In this document: one piece after another, positions 26,401-52,800 of the stretch | How the letters are laid out: each line of letters begins with the position of its first letter | Numbering within the stretch: the stretch's first letter is position 1 | Program-made: the position numbers and the translations under genes | Notes under the pieces: model-generated | Told to the model about the DNA's origin: nothing | The model's database searches: none | The model's input: the letters and a program-made list of their open reading frames with translations, nothing else | From: Acanthopleura granulata | Taxonomy: Eukaryota > Mollusca > Polyplacophora > Chitonida > Chitonidae | Assembly: GCA_016165875.1 (NCBI GenBank) | Contig: JABBOT010000008.1 | Coordinates: forward strand, 1,667,716 to 1,731,715 | Length of the DNA stretch: 64,000 nt | Reading direction: 5' to 3'

Positions 26401-28445
26401 AGGGTAGGAAACTATCCATAATGCATGTGTTGCAGAGCTGATTATCTCTACCAATGTACAGTAACACACATACATATTTATGTAATACATGCAGTGATGA
26501 AAGAGAGATTTGAACGAGTGACAGTTTATTTCAACACAGTCTGGTGTATCTGATAAGGCTTACGAGAAACTGACATTTACCACGTAATCTTCATGACACA
26601 CTGTATCAAAGACTCTAAGGTGTCACTAAGGTGTATTATATACTATATATTTATTATACATATGCATGTTCAACCAACGAATGATTCCTCAATACATCAC
26701 TGGTAGAGTATTTATTATTTGGTTCAATCCTAGGTCAAGTAAGGTTTTTAAAACTTCTAAGCATGAAAAGGTAGAGCTCCAAGCACTAAATATATCCAGG
26801 GTCTCTGTCCCATAGATGGTCTTATATGCATCATACTGAACAAGAATCATTCACTCACCAATGACCTTGACAAAAAGTTTACCCAGACGTCAACACCGAC
26901 ATCCATGCCACTTTCCCCCATAATCACAATTTACTTTGCCTCACTTTGTAAGTGTGCACTAAAATACTTGACGATTTCACAACCACAAACTTTTCGCATA
27001 GAAGCTGACCTGAGGGATTGGCTCATTAAATCTGCAGATCAGCCTTTTCCTGATTTCTTCCTTTTCATCCTCTGGGATGGCACTAGGATACGGGAAACAA
27101 AGCAGACATAGCATGGCATTACTGACAGCATTCTGCATACAGCTCTTCCAAACAATCAATTGCGTTTAATAAAAGTTAATGATTACTAATTCAATGATAC
27201 AGTTGTATTTTGTCAAATTCATAAACATGGGGAATATTCTTGAACACAGTGGAAAACACCAATGAAATAAAACAGATGAGAACAAATGAAACGCTCAGAT
27301 CAATGAAAATAGTGGGTATTAAATGTTCACTATTTTAATTACAATGGATGATATATTTAGCCATATTCATGTACAAATGCATGTACATACTTGGGTGCTG
27401 ATTTTCTCCAGTATCTGTCCACACCATTCTTGAAATACAACACCGCAAGCCATCGGACATTGGAATCTAGGCTATGGTTCAGAAAAATGGTCTGTCAGAA
27501 AAAAAATTACACTGTGATGTTAATGAAAAACTTATAAAGAACCACCAATCCTAGATTACGCTACCAAGAGTTAAATCAATGCTCTCTATGATATAATTAT
27601 ACATGTTATCCAATAGAGATCCAGGAATATGTATGCACGTAATGTTACTTTCAGTTGTAAGTTGAGTTTCGATTGTAGAAATTTAATGTAATGAAACTAA
27701 ACTCACTGAGTATTTTAAGTTCTAAACATGTAGCTCTAAATCAAGTGATGTAACCACATGAATTACAATGTGAAACAAGATGTAATCATTTGTTCAGTTG
27801 TTGTCCACATATCTTCGCAGCAGTGGTTTCTGTTGCAATCTGCCACCCAGCACAACATATCCTGACAGACTGCAAGCTACAGTACGAAAGGTATTGAAAA
27901 TGGGCAGGTAACTTAGCTGTTTAGACATGGTTCCTTGGATGAACATTACTGAAAGAAAAGTAAGAGCCCTGCTGATCAATAAAAACACCTGTTATCAATC
28001 AAATTATGACTTGCGTCAAACTTTAAGGTTTTCACGACAGCTTCCATATAAGGCTACTATTTCTGCTCAATGCAGAGTACCACATTCTCTCCTATCTGCC
28101 ATGTTGTCATACAGCCTCATTTTGGATTGGGCTAGAGTCGCCCTATGTCTGCAGATTTTGCACTGAAGCTCTACAACAATATAAAACAGGAGAGGTACAA
28201 ATGTGTATTCCTAGGAGTGAATTTACACAACTAAAATCCAGGATGCCATTACAGTCTAGACTGACCCATCTGTAATCTATACAGAATTTAGAACTGCTTT
28301 ACATAAAACCTACAGACAACGCCATGTGAAAGCCTGGCTTAGTTTGCCAGTCCTCTAGCTGCTGCTCGGCTGGTTTGAGCACCGTGGAGTCCTGGCTGCA
28401 GGCTCTTGTCAAAGTGTCCAGCACAATGACTTCTGACGAATCCAT
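8461..28445 (-). CDS. IPO11: Importin-11 (nuclear import receptor), complete, 26 coding exons
   Basis: Importin-beta family receptor that carries cargo into the nucleus under RanGTP control; human IPO11 imports UBE2E3 and RPL12 (family knowledge). I joined 26 exons, 5' to 3': 28445-28314, 27491-27391, 27082-27010, 26151-25948, 24777-24648, 24373-24266, 24004-23934, 23354-23255, 22967-22875, 20758-20603, 20320-20280, 19517-19379, 18935-18830, 18238-18075, 17554-17514, 17337-17272, 16727-16563, 15830-15638, 14173-14094, 13685-13605, 13293-13198, 12522-12409, 11887-11766, 11017-10922, 10320-10242, 8619-8461. The total is 2910 nt, giving 969 aa (human 975), with every phase consistent. The N-terminus has the importin-beta signature around LKPAEQQLEDWQ. 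Hallmarks include KVARLDCPRNWPDLIPKL, HHVTKTLASKRL, EHNMLRCAILTTLIHLVQ and QPERRKLSALAL; the C-terminus QDPVHTVDLRQY...QLQEFMK matches the vertebrate end. Intron 14 is U12-type AT-AC, intron 20 is GC-AG, and exons 18 and 26 carry boundary-derived tandem arrays. Confidence 0.95.
8604..10105 (-). repeat. ~79-bp tandem array derived from the acceptor and 5' end of IPO11's last exon
   Basis: About 19 extra copies of a 78-80 bp unit fill the last IPO11 intron and abut exon 26. In transcript sense each unit contains a pyrimidine tract, an AG region and CTCTCCCTCCAG, then sequence encoding DPVHTVDLCQYI, the start of exon 26 (LSLQDPVHTVDLRQYI). The period is usually not a multiple of three, so all three minus frames stay open over long stretches; these are not real genes. 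In most units nearest the exon the acceptor cag is changed to cat, whereas several distal units and the true exon keep cag. Confidence 0.93.
13294..13604 (-). other. GC-AG intron (IPO11 intron 20)
   Basis: On the minus strand exon 20 ends CTCAAG and the intron starts gcacgt. Exon 21 begins GTTGTCGAG after cag. The join VVILK-VVELVLRTFPI aligns with human VQVLK-VVENALKVNPI. The donor departs from the usual gcaagt, so it is weaker than the SLC30A5 example. The open frame runs on past the donor, so intron retention would not meet a stop at once. Confidence 0.82.
14797..14886. repeat. ~46-bp direct duplication
   Basis: Two essentially identical copies of acaaaaccctaaagccataa followed by caaaaccacggagtgatgga and atcatg, in tandem. 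This is a recent duplication within IPO11 intron 18. Confidence 0.88.
15787..16316 (-). repeat. 65-bp tandem array derived from the acceptor and 5' end of IPO11 exon 18
   Basis: Exon 18 begins after ctgttgcag at 15831 with GGTCTGGGGAACAGC (GLGNSCASMFHFLL). Upstream in transcript sense (to the right) lie about seven further copies of gttgcag plus this coding start, at acceptors near 15896, 15961, 16035, 16100, 16174, 16236 and 16312. The first spacings are 65 bp, and older copies are diverged and uneven. Using acceptor two would add 65 nt and shift the frame. The exon-proximal copy keeps the human-like GLG...FLLPVIQ. Confidence 0.92.
17555..18074 (-). other. U12-type AT-AC intron (IPO11 intron 14)
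   Basis: Read on the minus strand, the donor after exon 14 is ATATCCTT, the exact U12 AT-AC consensus. The branch site TCCTTAAC lies at 17571-17564, about 10 nt before the acceptor, which ends in ttttcac (AC). Splicing here restores the conserved LKTSVDDFEFKTEQFLP reading (human LKLTVDDFEF); no GT-AG alternative does so. Confidence 0.93.
19581..19846 (+). mobile_element. tRNA-headed SINE with 14-bp target-site duplication
   Basis: The head has a Pol III A box (tggctcagttggttagag) and a B box (gagttcaagacc). The body follows with cgtgggaaggtctgccagca, and the 3' tail is gtgaaatattcttgggtaag, then gcgtaaaacaccaatcaaa and an AT-rich end. The 14-bp sequence atcaaaggtagcag flanks it exactly at 19567-19580 and 19847-19860, which shows insertion by retroposition. 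It sits in IPO11 intron 11 in antisense to the gene. Confidence 0.92.
21030..22790. repeat. ~28-bp minisatellite in IPO11 intron 9
   Basis: About 1.75 kb of a ~28-bp unit, consensus cattcaagaggagtataac followed by aatgtggcc or aacatggcc. Two variant blocks (aatgtgcccc and aacatggccc) are interspersed, and parts repeat as higher-order blocks: the series aggacatggcc, ggaatataac, tgcccc recurs near 21236, 21571 and 21821. It begins 270 bp left-of-exon-10 side and stops ~90 bp before the exon 9 donor. It does not resemble either neighbouring exon. Confidence 0.93.
23418..23660 (-). mobile_element. SINE of the 19581 family, reverse orientation
   Basis: On plus the element opens with the reverse-complemented tail (attggcgttttacgccgtaa, tcaagaatatttcac) and continues through the body words ggttgctggcagaccttccc and accgcattggtgggagg. 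The Pol III head is truncated or diverged. It lies in IPO11 intron 7. Confidence 0.85.
24868..25145 (-). mobile_element. SINE of the 19581 family, reverse orientation
   Basis: It starts on plus with an (attt)n run and the reversed tail (ggtgttttacaccatactta), then the body words ccaccatccacaggttgctg and gaggctcctgggtcattatg. The copy is more diverged than 19581. Confidence 0.82.
25440..25715 (+). mobile_element. tRNA-like interspersed repeat, second family (copy 2)
   Basis: Colinear with the 2715 copy: gtcatttagaaagtgagttt, gcggatggtctggacagctg, gcaatgctggtgatttgg, tcgctggtttgaaaccccgg, tactctctaataacaataat. It lies in IPO11 intron 4. Confidence 0.7.
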
Positions 28446-29039
28446 GTTTAAGATCTTGTAAATTGGATATCAACTAAATGTTTCTGTCAGTGTCTTGAGA
28501 TTATGACAAGACAATAGACGTGACTGTTTCACATCACATTTTTCATAAAACGCAAGTGCCGATATCATCAAAATGCCAACTGGCACTGTCATCTGTGCAA
28601 CTCCACGAATTCGGAATCTCCCTCTCGGAAACCGATCATTCAATGATCCCGGCAAAAAAAACGGGCCATCCCTTGGGCATCCCAGGTTGTTTACAAGTTA
28701 AAGTGAACTGATAAGTCACACTCGTGAAATGTCTGAAGTATCAAGTGGCACTGCAGCTGGGTGAAAAGTTTATGTTTCTAGCAAAACAAGCCACAACCCA
28801 TTCTATGCTACGGGCTGTCAGCGTGGAGGTCGCGGTTTTCACAAATATTAAACTCTCCCGAACGCAACTCCATGCCCTTCCCCGCAACGAACACACGCCA
28901 GACAGCTGTTTCCGGTGTCACCACGCAGACTCCACTTCGGAAACAACTTCCGGCACATTTGCCATCGTGGACTGAAATGATGTGGTGTGACACCTGAAAA
29001 CAAAACAACTGGTATCAGTGTGTTAGTGTGCGGAAGGAG
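28446..29039. promoter_or_regulatory. head-to-head intergenic region, probable bidirectional promoter of IPO11 and SLC30A5
   Basis: The start codons of IPO11 (minus, 28445) and SLC30A5 (plus, 29040) are only 594 bp apart, and both genes are housekeeping-type. The segment is richer in CG than its flanks and contains an exact ETS-type site ACTTCCGG at 28946-28953 and a further ttccgg at about 28910-28915. A YY1-like gccatcgtgg follows at about 28961. I see no TATA box placed for either gene. Transcription starts cannot be set from sequence alone. Confidence 0.6.
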
Positions 29040-45491
<16,452 letters not shown>

Positions 45492-46650
45492 AAACTTTAT
45501 GCACATAATAATAGTGATCATTATGCATGTATGTGCTGTGAGCTTGCGGAATATTTTTGATGCATATATTTATGTTTGTATAATAATATGATTCCGCTGA
45601 TTGTGAGATTGATGCACATGTATTGTGTGCAGCCCTGAGGCCATCCTGCATATTAATTCAGCTGAATATGTCATATGGTGTACCATGGATTGGCCTCAGC
45701 TTGTGATTTCCTCATTTGCAGTCATTTCCTTTTATGTACATCGAAGCTCATGTTGATTTTAGCATGTCTTCATCGAAGCTCATTAACATAAAATTGTATC
45801 ACTTGAACAGCTGGACTGATCAATAGAATCTTATGATCAATCAGTAACTTCCTGAAAAACTGACATCTTGTGATGAGATTAGACATTAAGAGGAAACAGA
45901 AAAAAGTTAAGCCGCCTATGTCATTCATTTTTGAATAGGTCAACTGATGATATACCCCATTTCATTTTTCCCCCCTCTTTGATTGTTTTTGGTTTTAAAG
46001 CCTTTTGTAGATAAAGGGTACAAAGTCTCCAAATTGATCTGCTTAGGTAATTTTACTTCTTATTTGAACAAGTATGAATTCGTTAAAATTTGAAGATCTA
46101 GAAACCGCGTGTTGTGTTAATCAATCAATGCAGTCATTCAGTACCCACCTTCACATCAAGTCAGATTCTCTATACAGCAGGTTGTGTTTTGTGTACAAAA
46201 TACTGCTGAAATTTGCCAAACAAAGCTATCCACTGACCACATAGGAACAAGACATTTATTAAAATGAACTGTATAGTTTGCTTTCCTCATGATGTGCCTG
46301 CTAGAGATAATTGTTGTACTAGGCTAAACCATTTTCGCCATAGACAAACAGTCCTTATATAAAGGTGTCTCTTAGGTTTGGCATATCAGTTACTGTGGGT
46401 ATTCAGATGCTTGTATAGCCAAGAAATACTGTGGACAGAAGGATAGAAAATGTTGATGGATAACTCTGCTAACTGTATGAAATCTGCAAGATGTTTAATG
46501 TTTCATGGTGAACATTAATGTACAGGAATATGTAAAATCTGTACATAGACCATTTTTGTACATGTATAGCAGTAATAAAATCATAAATATATAAAAATCA
46601 TATATACGCTGTGATAACTTGTTAATAAATGAATCTCCTGACGGCTAGCT
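45492..46650 (+). terminator. SLC30A5 3'UTR and poly(A) signals
   Basis: After the TGA at 45489-45491 there is about 1.1 kb of non-coding sequence ending in two AATAAA hexamers at 46574-46579 and 46624-46629. The first is followed by A/T-rich and then T/G-containing sequence. This is the likely transcript end. Confidence 0.55.
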
Positions 46651-48385
46651 CCTATGGGTGGGACCTGTAAATTACAGGTGTAGATCTACACTCTGTATCA
46701 TCCTGGTGCTCTTCATTGCTCCAAGTTCTAAAATTTAGGTTTCCGTTGAACATATATTTGTAGTTTATCAAATGAGGTAGGAGATATTCCAAACAAGTTG
46801 GCCTTGGATAGCCATTAATATTCAGTATATTTAAATAGTAAAACAGTTTATCCACAAAACTAAGAGATTTGATCAAGAGTAGTGTTCTTGATTTTATCAT
46901 CCAAGTGGATGGAAGCTGATGAGTTTCCATGCTGGTGTTGTAATGCCCCGAACCAGACTCACCTGGCTGTCCAGTATGACATCAGTATGCTTTGAGGATT
47001 ATCAAAACACGCGGACAACCTAACTGTATTGCTTATTCCTTCACATTTATGTAATCATGTTTTTGAGAAATGAACTTGAATACCCCCCTCCCTTTTTTTG
47101 ATGGTGTCCAACTTTCACAGAATTTTCGAGTTTAGTTTTTAGTAGCTTTTTTCTTATTAAATCACGTCACCTTGTGTTAGTATAATCTATGGAAAAATAT
47201 ATGAAAAAAAATACTAGAAATAGGTTGCGTAGTTTCATGAAACTGGCCTCTGAGCTCCATGTGGACAAGTTTCCTACAAAATACTTCTCTACACAGACTT
47301 TTGGAGAACCATAAGGTGACCAGACTTGTGGAGGAGAAAGTCTGGAATGTTCAGAAGAACTTCCTTTGGGGTGGTGTGGCACTCTACACTACCTTCTAGA
47401 GAGATAATGTAAAACAGCATCTATACATGTACAACGGAGCTTTTGTCTGGTGGTGTCTAATACAAAACCCACATATTTTAACAACATGGTTGAAGCCGGT
47501 ACGTAATCATTGTACATATGTAGTAGTTTCAGCAATAAGTACACAGATTTTCCTATATTCTTACACGCGGGTCTGTGGTGCAGATGGGTAGGTTGTGTTG
47601 CAATATATCATGTAAATGATGTGTCCTGTATTTGCGTGTCATGTCGAATTGTGTACAAAATACAAAAGCATTTTTGACAATAGACAGTTTTCGTGTTACT
47701 TAATCGCTTAGCCAGAAAAGACACTGGATATTCACATGTTCCTATGTCAAGGTCGTTTTATCAGAAAAAGACACTCTGTATTCATACTTCCCCTATGTCA
47801 AGATCGTTTACCCAGGAAAGACACTGGGTATTTATATTTCCCCCATGTCAAGGTCGTTTACCCAGAAAAGACACTGGGTATTCTTATTTCTCTCTGTCAT
47901 GGTCAATAACCATGGTGTCAATTTTTGTCGGTATTTTTGGTGTCAGTATTTTCCGGATTATTATTCGTTTAGGGAGAAAGGATAGAAAGTACCGATATTT
48001 TATTTATACTGGTTGCGTAGCTGGAAAGGACAGCTGGAAATGATAGTGCATGGACATTGAGATAGACTTACACGTCTGCTGTCCACGTTCCTGGGGGTAA
48101 ATGGAGCCGTGTTCCTGGCAGTATTCGACTCCAGAGCCGCATGGTTTATCTCTATACCTGAGATCGTGTGTCTGATACGAGAGAATTTAGGGATTGTCCC
48201 TATTTATGGATTGTTATCACCGATAACAAATGCGCCTGTCCTATGAGCAGATCTAGGAATGCCAGTTTTGTTTGAGAATGGTCATCAATTACTGGTGTAT
48301 ATCTCTTATATATCCGATGTAAGAGTGCTTGTAGAACCACGGAAATATGTAGCTGTTGCCCAGCTGTGAAATCAGCATCAATTTT
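46651..48385. other. intergenic region between convergent gene ends
   Basis: Lies between the SLC30A5 poly(A) signals and the proposed end of the ADAMTSL5-like transcript. Apart from the four-copy repeat at 47708-47905 I see no gene or element. Confidence 0.55.
47708..47905. repeat. ~51-bp tandem repeat, four copies
   Basis: Four imperfect copies of a unit with agaaaagacactgggtatt and atgtcaaggtcgttta, between the SLC30A5 and ADAMTSL5-like gene ends. Each copy differs at several positions. Confidence 0.85.
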
Positions 48386-49860
48386 TTTATTAAACACCTG
48401 TCAGTTGTTAGCTATTGTCTTCGAGAAACCATTCTAAAGGTCACATCTGATTACGCCTTCATGGTGTGTCAGTACTGTTTCATGCAGACTTACTGTTTGT
48501 ATTTTGAATTGTACGACCGGGTCTATTTCTAGAAACATTTGCAATTTGCTTTGCAGCATTTCTATTTATGAACATTTTACTGTGAAATTTCGTGGCACGG
48601 GTTGCTTAATTGCGGTCATCGAGTGCCAGACTCCAACTCGCTGCCGGTTTGAATGATCACATATACACACTGTAAACAGAATAAAGACAAACGAACAAGG
48701 ACATTGTCGCAACATCACAAAAGATTTATGATTGTACAATAAGGTAGAGAAAACTTAAGGCTACAGAAATTAACCATGTCCGGGCATGTCACAACTTCTA
48801 TATATTGACTTACGGTTACAGTATATCACACAAATGTTGCAGATGACTATCGCATAAGGTCAACCGCATTACAAAACTACACACAGTAGGATTTCATAGT
48901 GTCTCGCGAACTGCAACTTAGCTAACAACAAGTGTGACAAATTCTTCACGTTCAGTGCCCGTGTATCTCAACAGTAAATGACATCTCTATTGTCCATTGA
49001 CGAAACACTTCCAGGAACACCATTCTATCAGCCGGCTTGCTACTTTCGCATCAAGAGTCAAACAACAGCTGTCTTAGGCCCTTTATGTGTTATAGTATAA
49101 CCTATTTTGTGCGTTGACGTGAACTGTACGTACTGAACAATACACTACGATTCCTGCTTATCAGTGATGTCACACCGTGAACATCTGTAAACAAACACAG
49201 TACAAAGCCTGTACATATGTACATCCTTTATATGGTGTCAGAAAACGCCAAAACTTCAGGACACTACTATACATGAATTGTATTGGGTTCTTACTATCAA
49301 AATCACACAAAACTTTACCGACATTTTAAAGACATCACTGGTGTATAAATATTTAAAAACAGCGACCTCTCGTTAGGGTTATATAGGGTCATATTTCCGA
49401 ATAGAAAATATCCGACATCAGAGAATACTGGTGTATAACAAATGTATTATGGCAGTGACAATATTATGTATGGCAGAGAACATTTGGAACAACAATGTCT
49501 TTGTCCCCAGATGCCTCGAGGTTTGGACTAACCAAACTGACCTTGGTGCCTTTGTACACATCAACCTTAACAGGCCAACCTCAGCATAAATACGACCTAT
49601 GGCCTGTTTATCAGCATTCTGTGGGCTTGTTATCATTTGGAATCTCTTGTTGAAATAACGAATCCTCTGTTCAGTTCAAGTTTTAGTACACTTCCACCCC
49701 ACGTCTTCAGCAGCTAAACAATCACATCTTAACACGCCAAAAAAGATGACTCTTCAAACTTTCTAAATACAAATACCTGTATGAACCAAACCACATTCAC
49801 AAAATACTTTTCCATATCAGGACAATACTAGTCCTCCCGTTTTAAATAGACGTTATACTA
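48386..49860 (-). terminator. probable 3'UTR of the ADAMTSL5-like gene with poly(A) signal
   Basis: Downstream of the stop codon on the minus strand there is no coding potential. A transcript-sense AATAAA (tttatt on plus) lies at 48386-48391, about 1.5 kb from the stop. The plus strand over 48660-49860 is A/C-rich, as in the IPO11 3'UTR. The end point is inferred. Confidence 0.4.
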
Positions 49861-52800
49861 TCATGGTTTCTTCCATTTTCTTTTGTGGCATTTCTTCTTC
49901 TTTCGAAAATATTCCAGTTTCTTGTCGATTTTCTCGTTGTAGTTCCTCACGTAGCTTTTGTAGTCGACAGTAAGACGCAGTTGTCTTTCCTTGACCACAC
50001 TTGTCCGCCCCATGATGACATACTCCTTGCCTATCTTCAGTTTAGGACAGCGGCATTTGTACGGCACCCATAGGTACTCCCTGGACAGAAGTGGGATGTC
50101 GTTCTTGTACGTCTTGATGATGCGAACATCATAACGCGTCTCGTTCTTCGTGCGGTAATAGTCCGTTACTTGCACGTGACTCACTGCAAGCGCAAAAACA
50201 CACGCCAGTAAAATAAGGAGTGTAGAATGACATAATAAAAAATTGACAACATAAAAAGAAAATTAGACGTTCCATATTCCGTTACCAACATAGGTAAAAA
50301 AGAAACATAACAACTCATTCGACTACAGCGTTGTACATGGCGCAGCGGACGGGAGCCTGGTCACAGGCTCGAATGCAGCTGTCGCCAGTTCGACTTCGGT
50401 TAGAGGTCAAAAGGTTTGTTGGATGACGTGCTGAGAGCGGTGGTTTGACTTGACCGCTGTGTATCTAATAAGAATGAAATATGTTTGAGCCTACGGCGTA
50501 ACACCCTTGTGGGCGAGGTTGTTGGCGCGAAATGACTCCGTAGCCTCTCACCAATGCGGTCGCTGTGAGGAAGTCCAGCACATGCTGGCTTCCTCTCCGT
50601 GCCTGCCAGTAACCTGCGGATGGTCTCCTCCCACCATAATGTTGGCCGCCGTCGTATAAGTGAAATATTCTTGAGTAAATAAATAAATAAAACTAAAAGA
50701 AACGAAATAATTAAAAGTGACAGTATATAGGTCTAGTCATAGCGGATTAATACCTCCAGTTATACAATACATTGCGTGTACTTATCATTACTTACCGAAG
50801 GCACTAGAGCAGAACTGTTTATTCCGGTCACGTGGTCTCTGGCAGGGCTTACAGAATGCTGAAAAAGAAGGGATTAAGCGAAAGCAAATTATAATAGTAT
50901 AAAATGCAATGGTGGCAACTTTAGTCATTCTGTGGACTGGTAGTGATACAACGCTTGCTTGTCTTCTAGATTTCAAGGTGTGGTTATATATGTCAAAAGA
51001 CAGGTCGGCGTGATACACAAACATACGAATATTCTGTACCTGGTTTTACTTTGGGTTTCTTTCTCTCTTCCTTGGCCTTCACCTTTTGTAAAAGTTTCGT
51101 CTCTCTTGCTTCTTTTCTCTTCTGTTTCTCTGTATTAACTTTTTTTTTCTTCTCAATTTTAGATCTTTCATCCTGAAAGCTCTTAACAGCGTTGCTATCT
51201 GAAAGCGCATGACCATTAATTCCTGAAAATTGACGAAGCTGGTTTTTGATTGGTGCTGTCTGCGTTGCCCTGGCGACCGGTTCTTCCGGTACATAGTTTT
51301 TGTGCCCTGGCGTCGCGCGACGCAAGTCTGTTGTGTAATAAGTGTAATTCACAGTTTCATTTTCCCCTTTGTATTTTATCTGAAAATAAAAGACAAGGTT
51401 GAAAATGAAGCATTCTATTTTTATTGGAGAGAGAGGTAAATTTTATCCTGTTTTGAGCAACTTTCGTGCCACAGTATTTTGAAGAGACTTTATTATCAAT
51501 GAGTTACGTTATTCACGTTAATCGTATTAATGTCTTCCTTACTTTCACTAATGCGGTTGGTATGAAAAGCGTTTCACTAGGGATCTGACAATATCAAAGA
51601 CTGAGTAATGTTTCAAATGAACACCGATAAAATTTATATTTGATGATGTTTTCTTTTCTCATAAATTTTCTGAATGCTTAATTTTCGTTACGATTGTGTG
51701 TTATGGGCTCACCAACAAGAATACAGGATTTCTTGTTGGCCCTGTAATATGGATAACCTCTCCCTGGTTGTCATAGTGACGGGAATACGTCAGAACCGAG
51801 CCCGCGGCGTCTGCTCTATGAGATCTGCCAGCCACACTGTTCCCATTCAACAGGAAAGTACCGTTAGAGTCCAAGAGAGCTGAAAAAACAAAAACCAGTC
51901 AGAAATATGTGAGGCAAAGTGACTCGCAGGTTAGAGTAATTTCGTCATCGTGGGACGAATCAGCTTTCTCCAATTTTTATAATGAAGTCGTCTGTGTTCG
52001 TATCGTCATGAAATGCTGAGTCCGCGGGAAACCTCTGGCACGTAATCGGGACAGACGCGCATGGAATGCCCAGAGCAGACGGTCTATCCGTTTGTGATTT
52101 AAAGAAGAGAAAGGTTAATCTAGGTGTTGATTCCTTCGAGGAAAAGTATGACCCACGTGTTCAACATTACGCCACCAAGATAGAAGAACTGACAGAGATG
52201 AAGATTGCATCTTACCATAACAGAGCACAGGGATGAACTCTCCAGTCATCTCACAACAAATGAAAGTCGAAATTCCACCTGCCTTAGGTAACGTTGGTGT
52301 TATGTATTACGTAAACAATACTGGAATTTGATACTGACCTACGTAATTTCGGCTGGATTCTCTGATCTCGATGTTGGTGGACCCCCCGGGTATCTGGCCG
52401 ATATAGTAGTAACCTAGGAAGTCTGGTGGCAAAGACATGAATTTATAGTTTTTAATTACAGTTACATTCAACGATACACGCAATTTAGTCGGTAAACCAG
52501 AAATAATCCAAAAGATAAAACTTTATCACAATATATACAGAAACACTAATTAAAAATCACACTTCTTAGATGAATCGAAAACGCGGAGAAGTATTTGGTC
52601 TTCGACAGAGAGACTCCCGGGGTCTGAGATATCAACTGCTCGTTTCCGTGATACCGACCGATGTTGTTGTTTTCATAGCAAACTCTTTTGAGACACAGGT
52701 CCATTAAAAAGCAAACACTTACATACATACCAGGTCAAGGACGGAAAATTTAAAATACTTGGCTATAAAAACACATGTGCGTAGCACATGTCAGCAAGCT

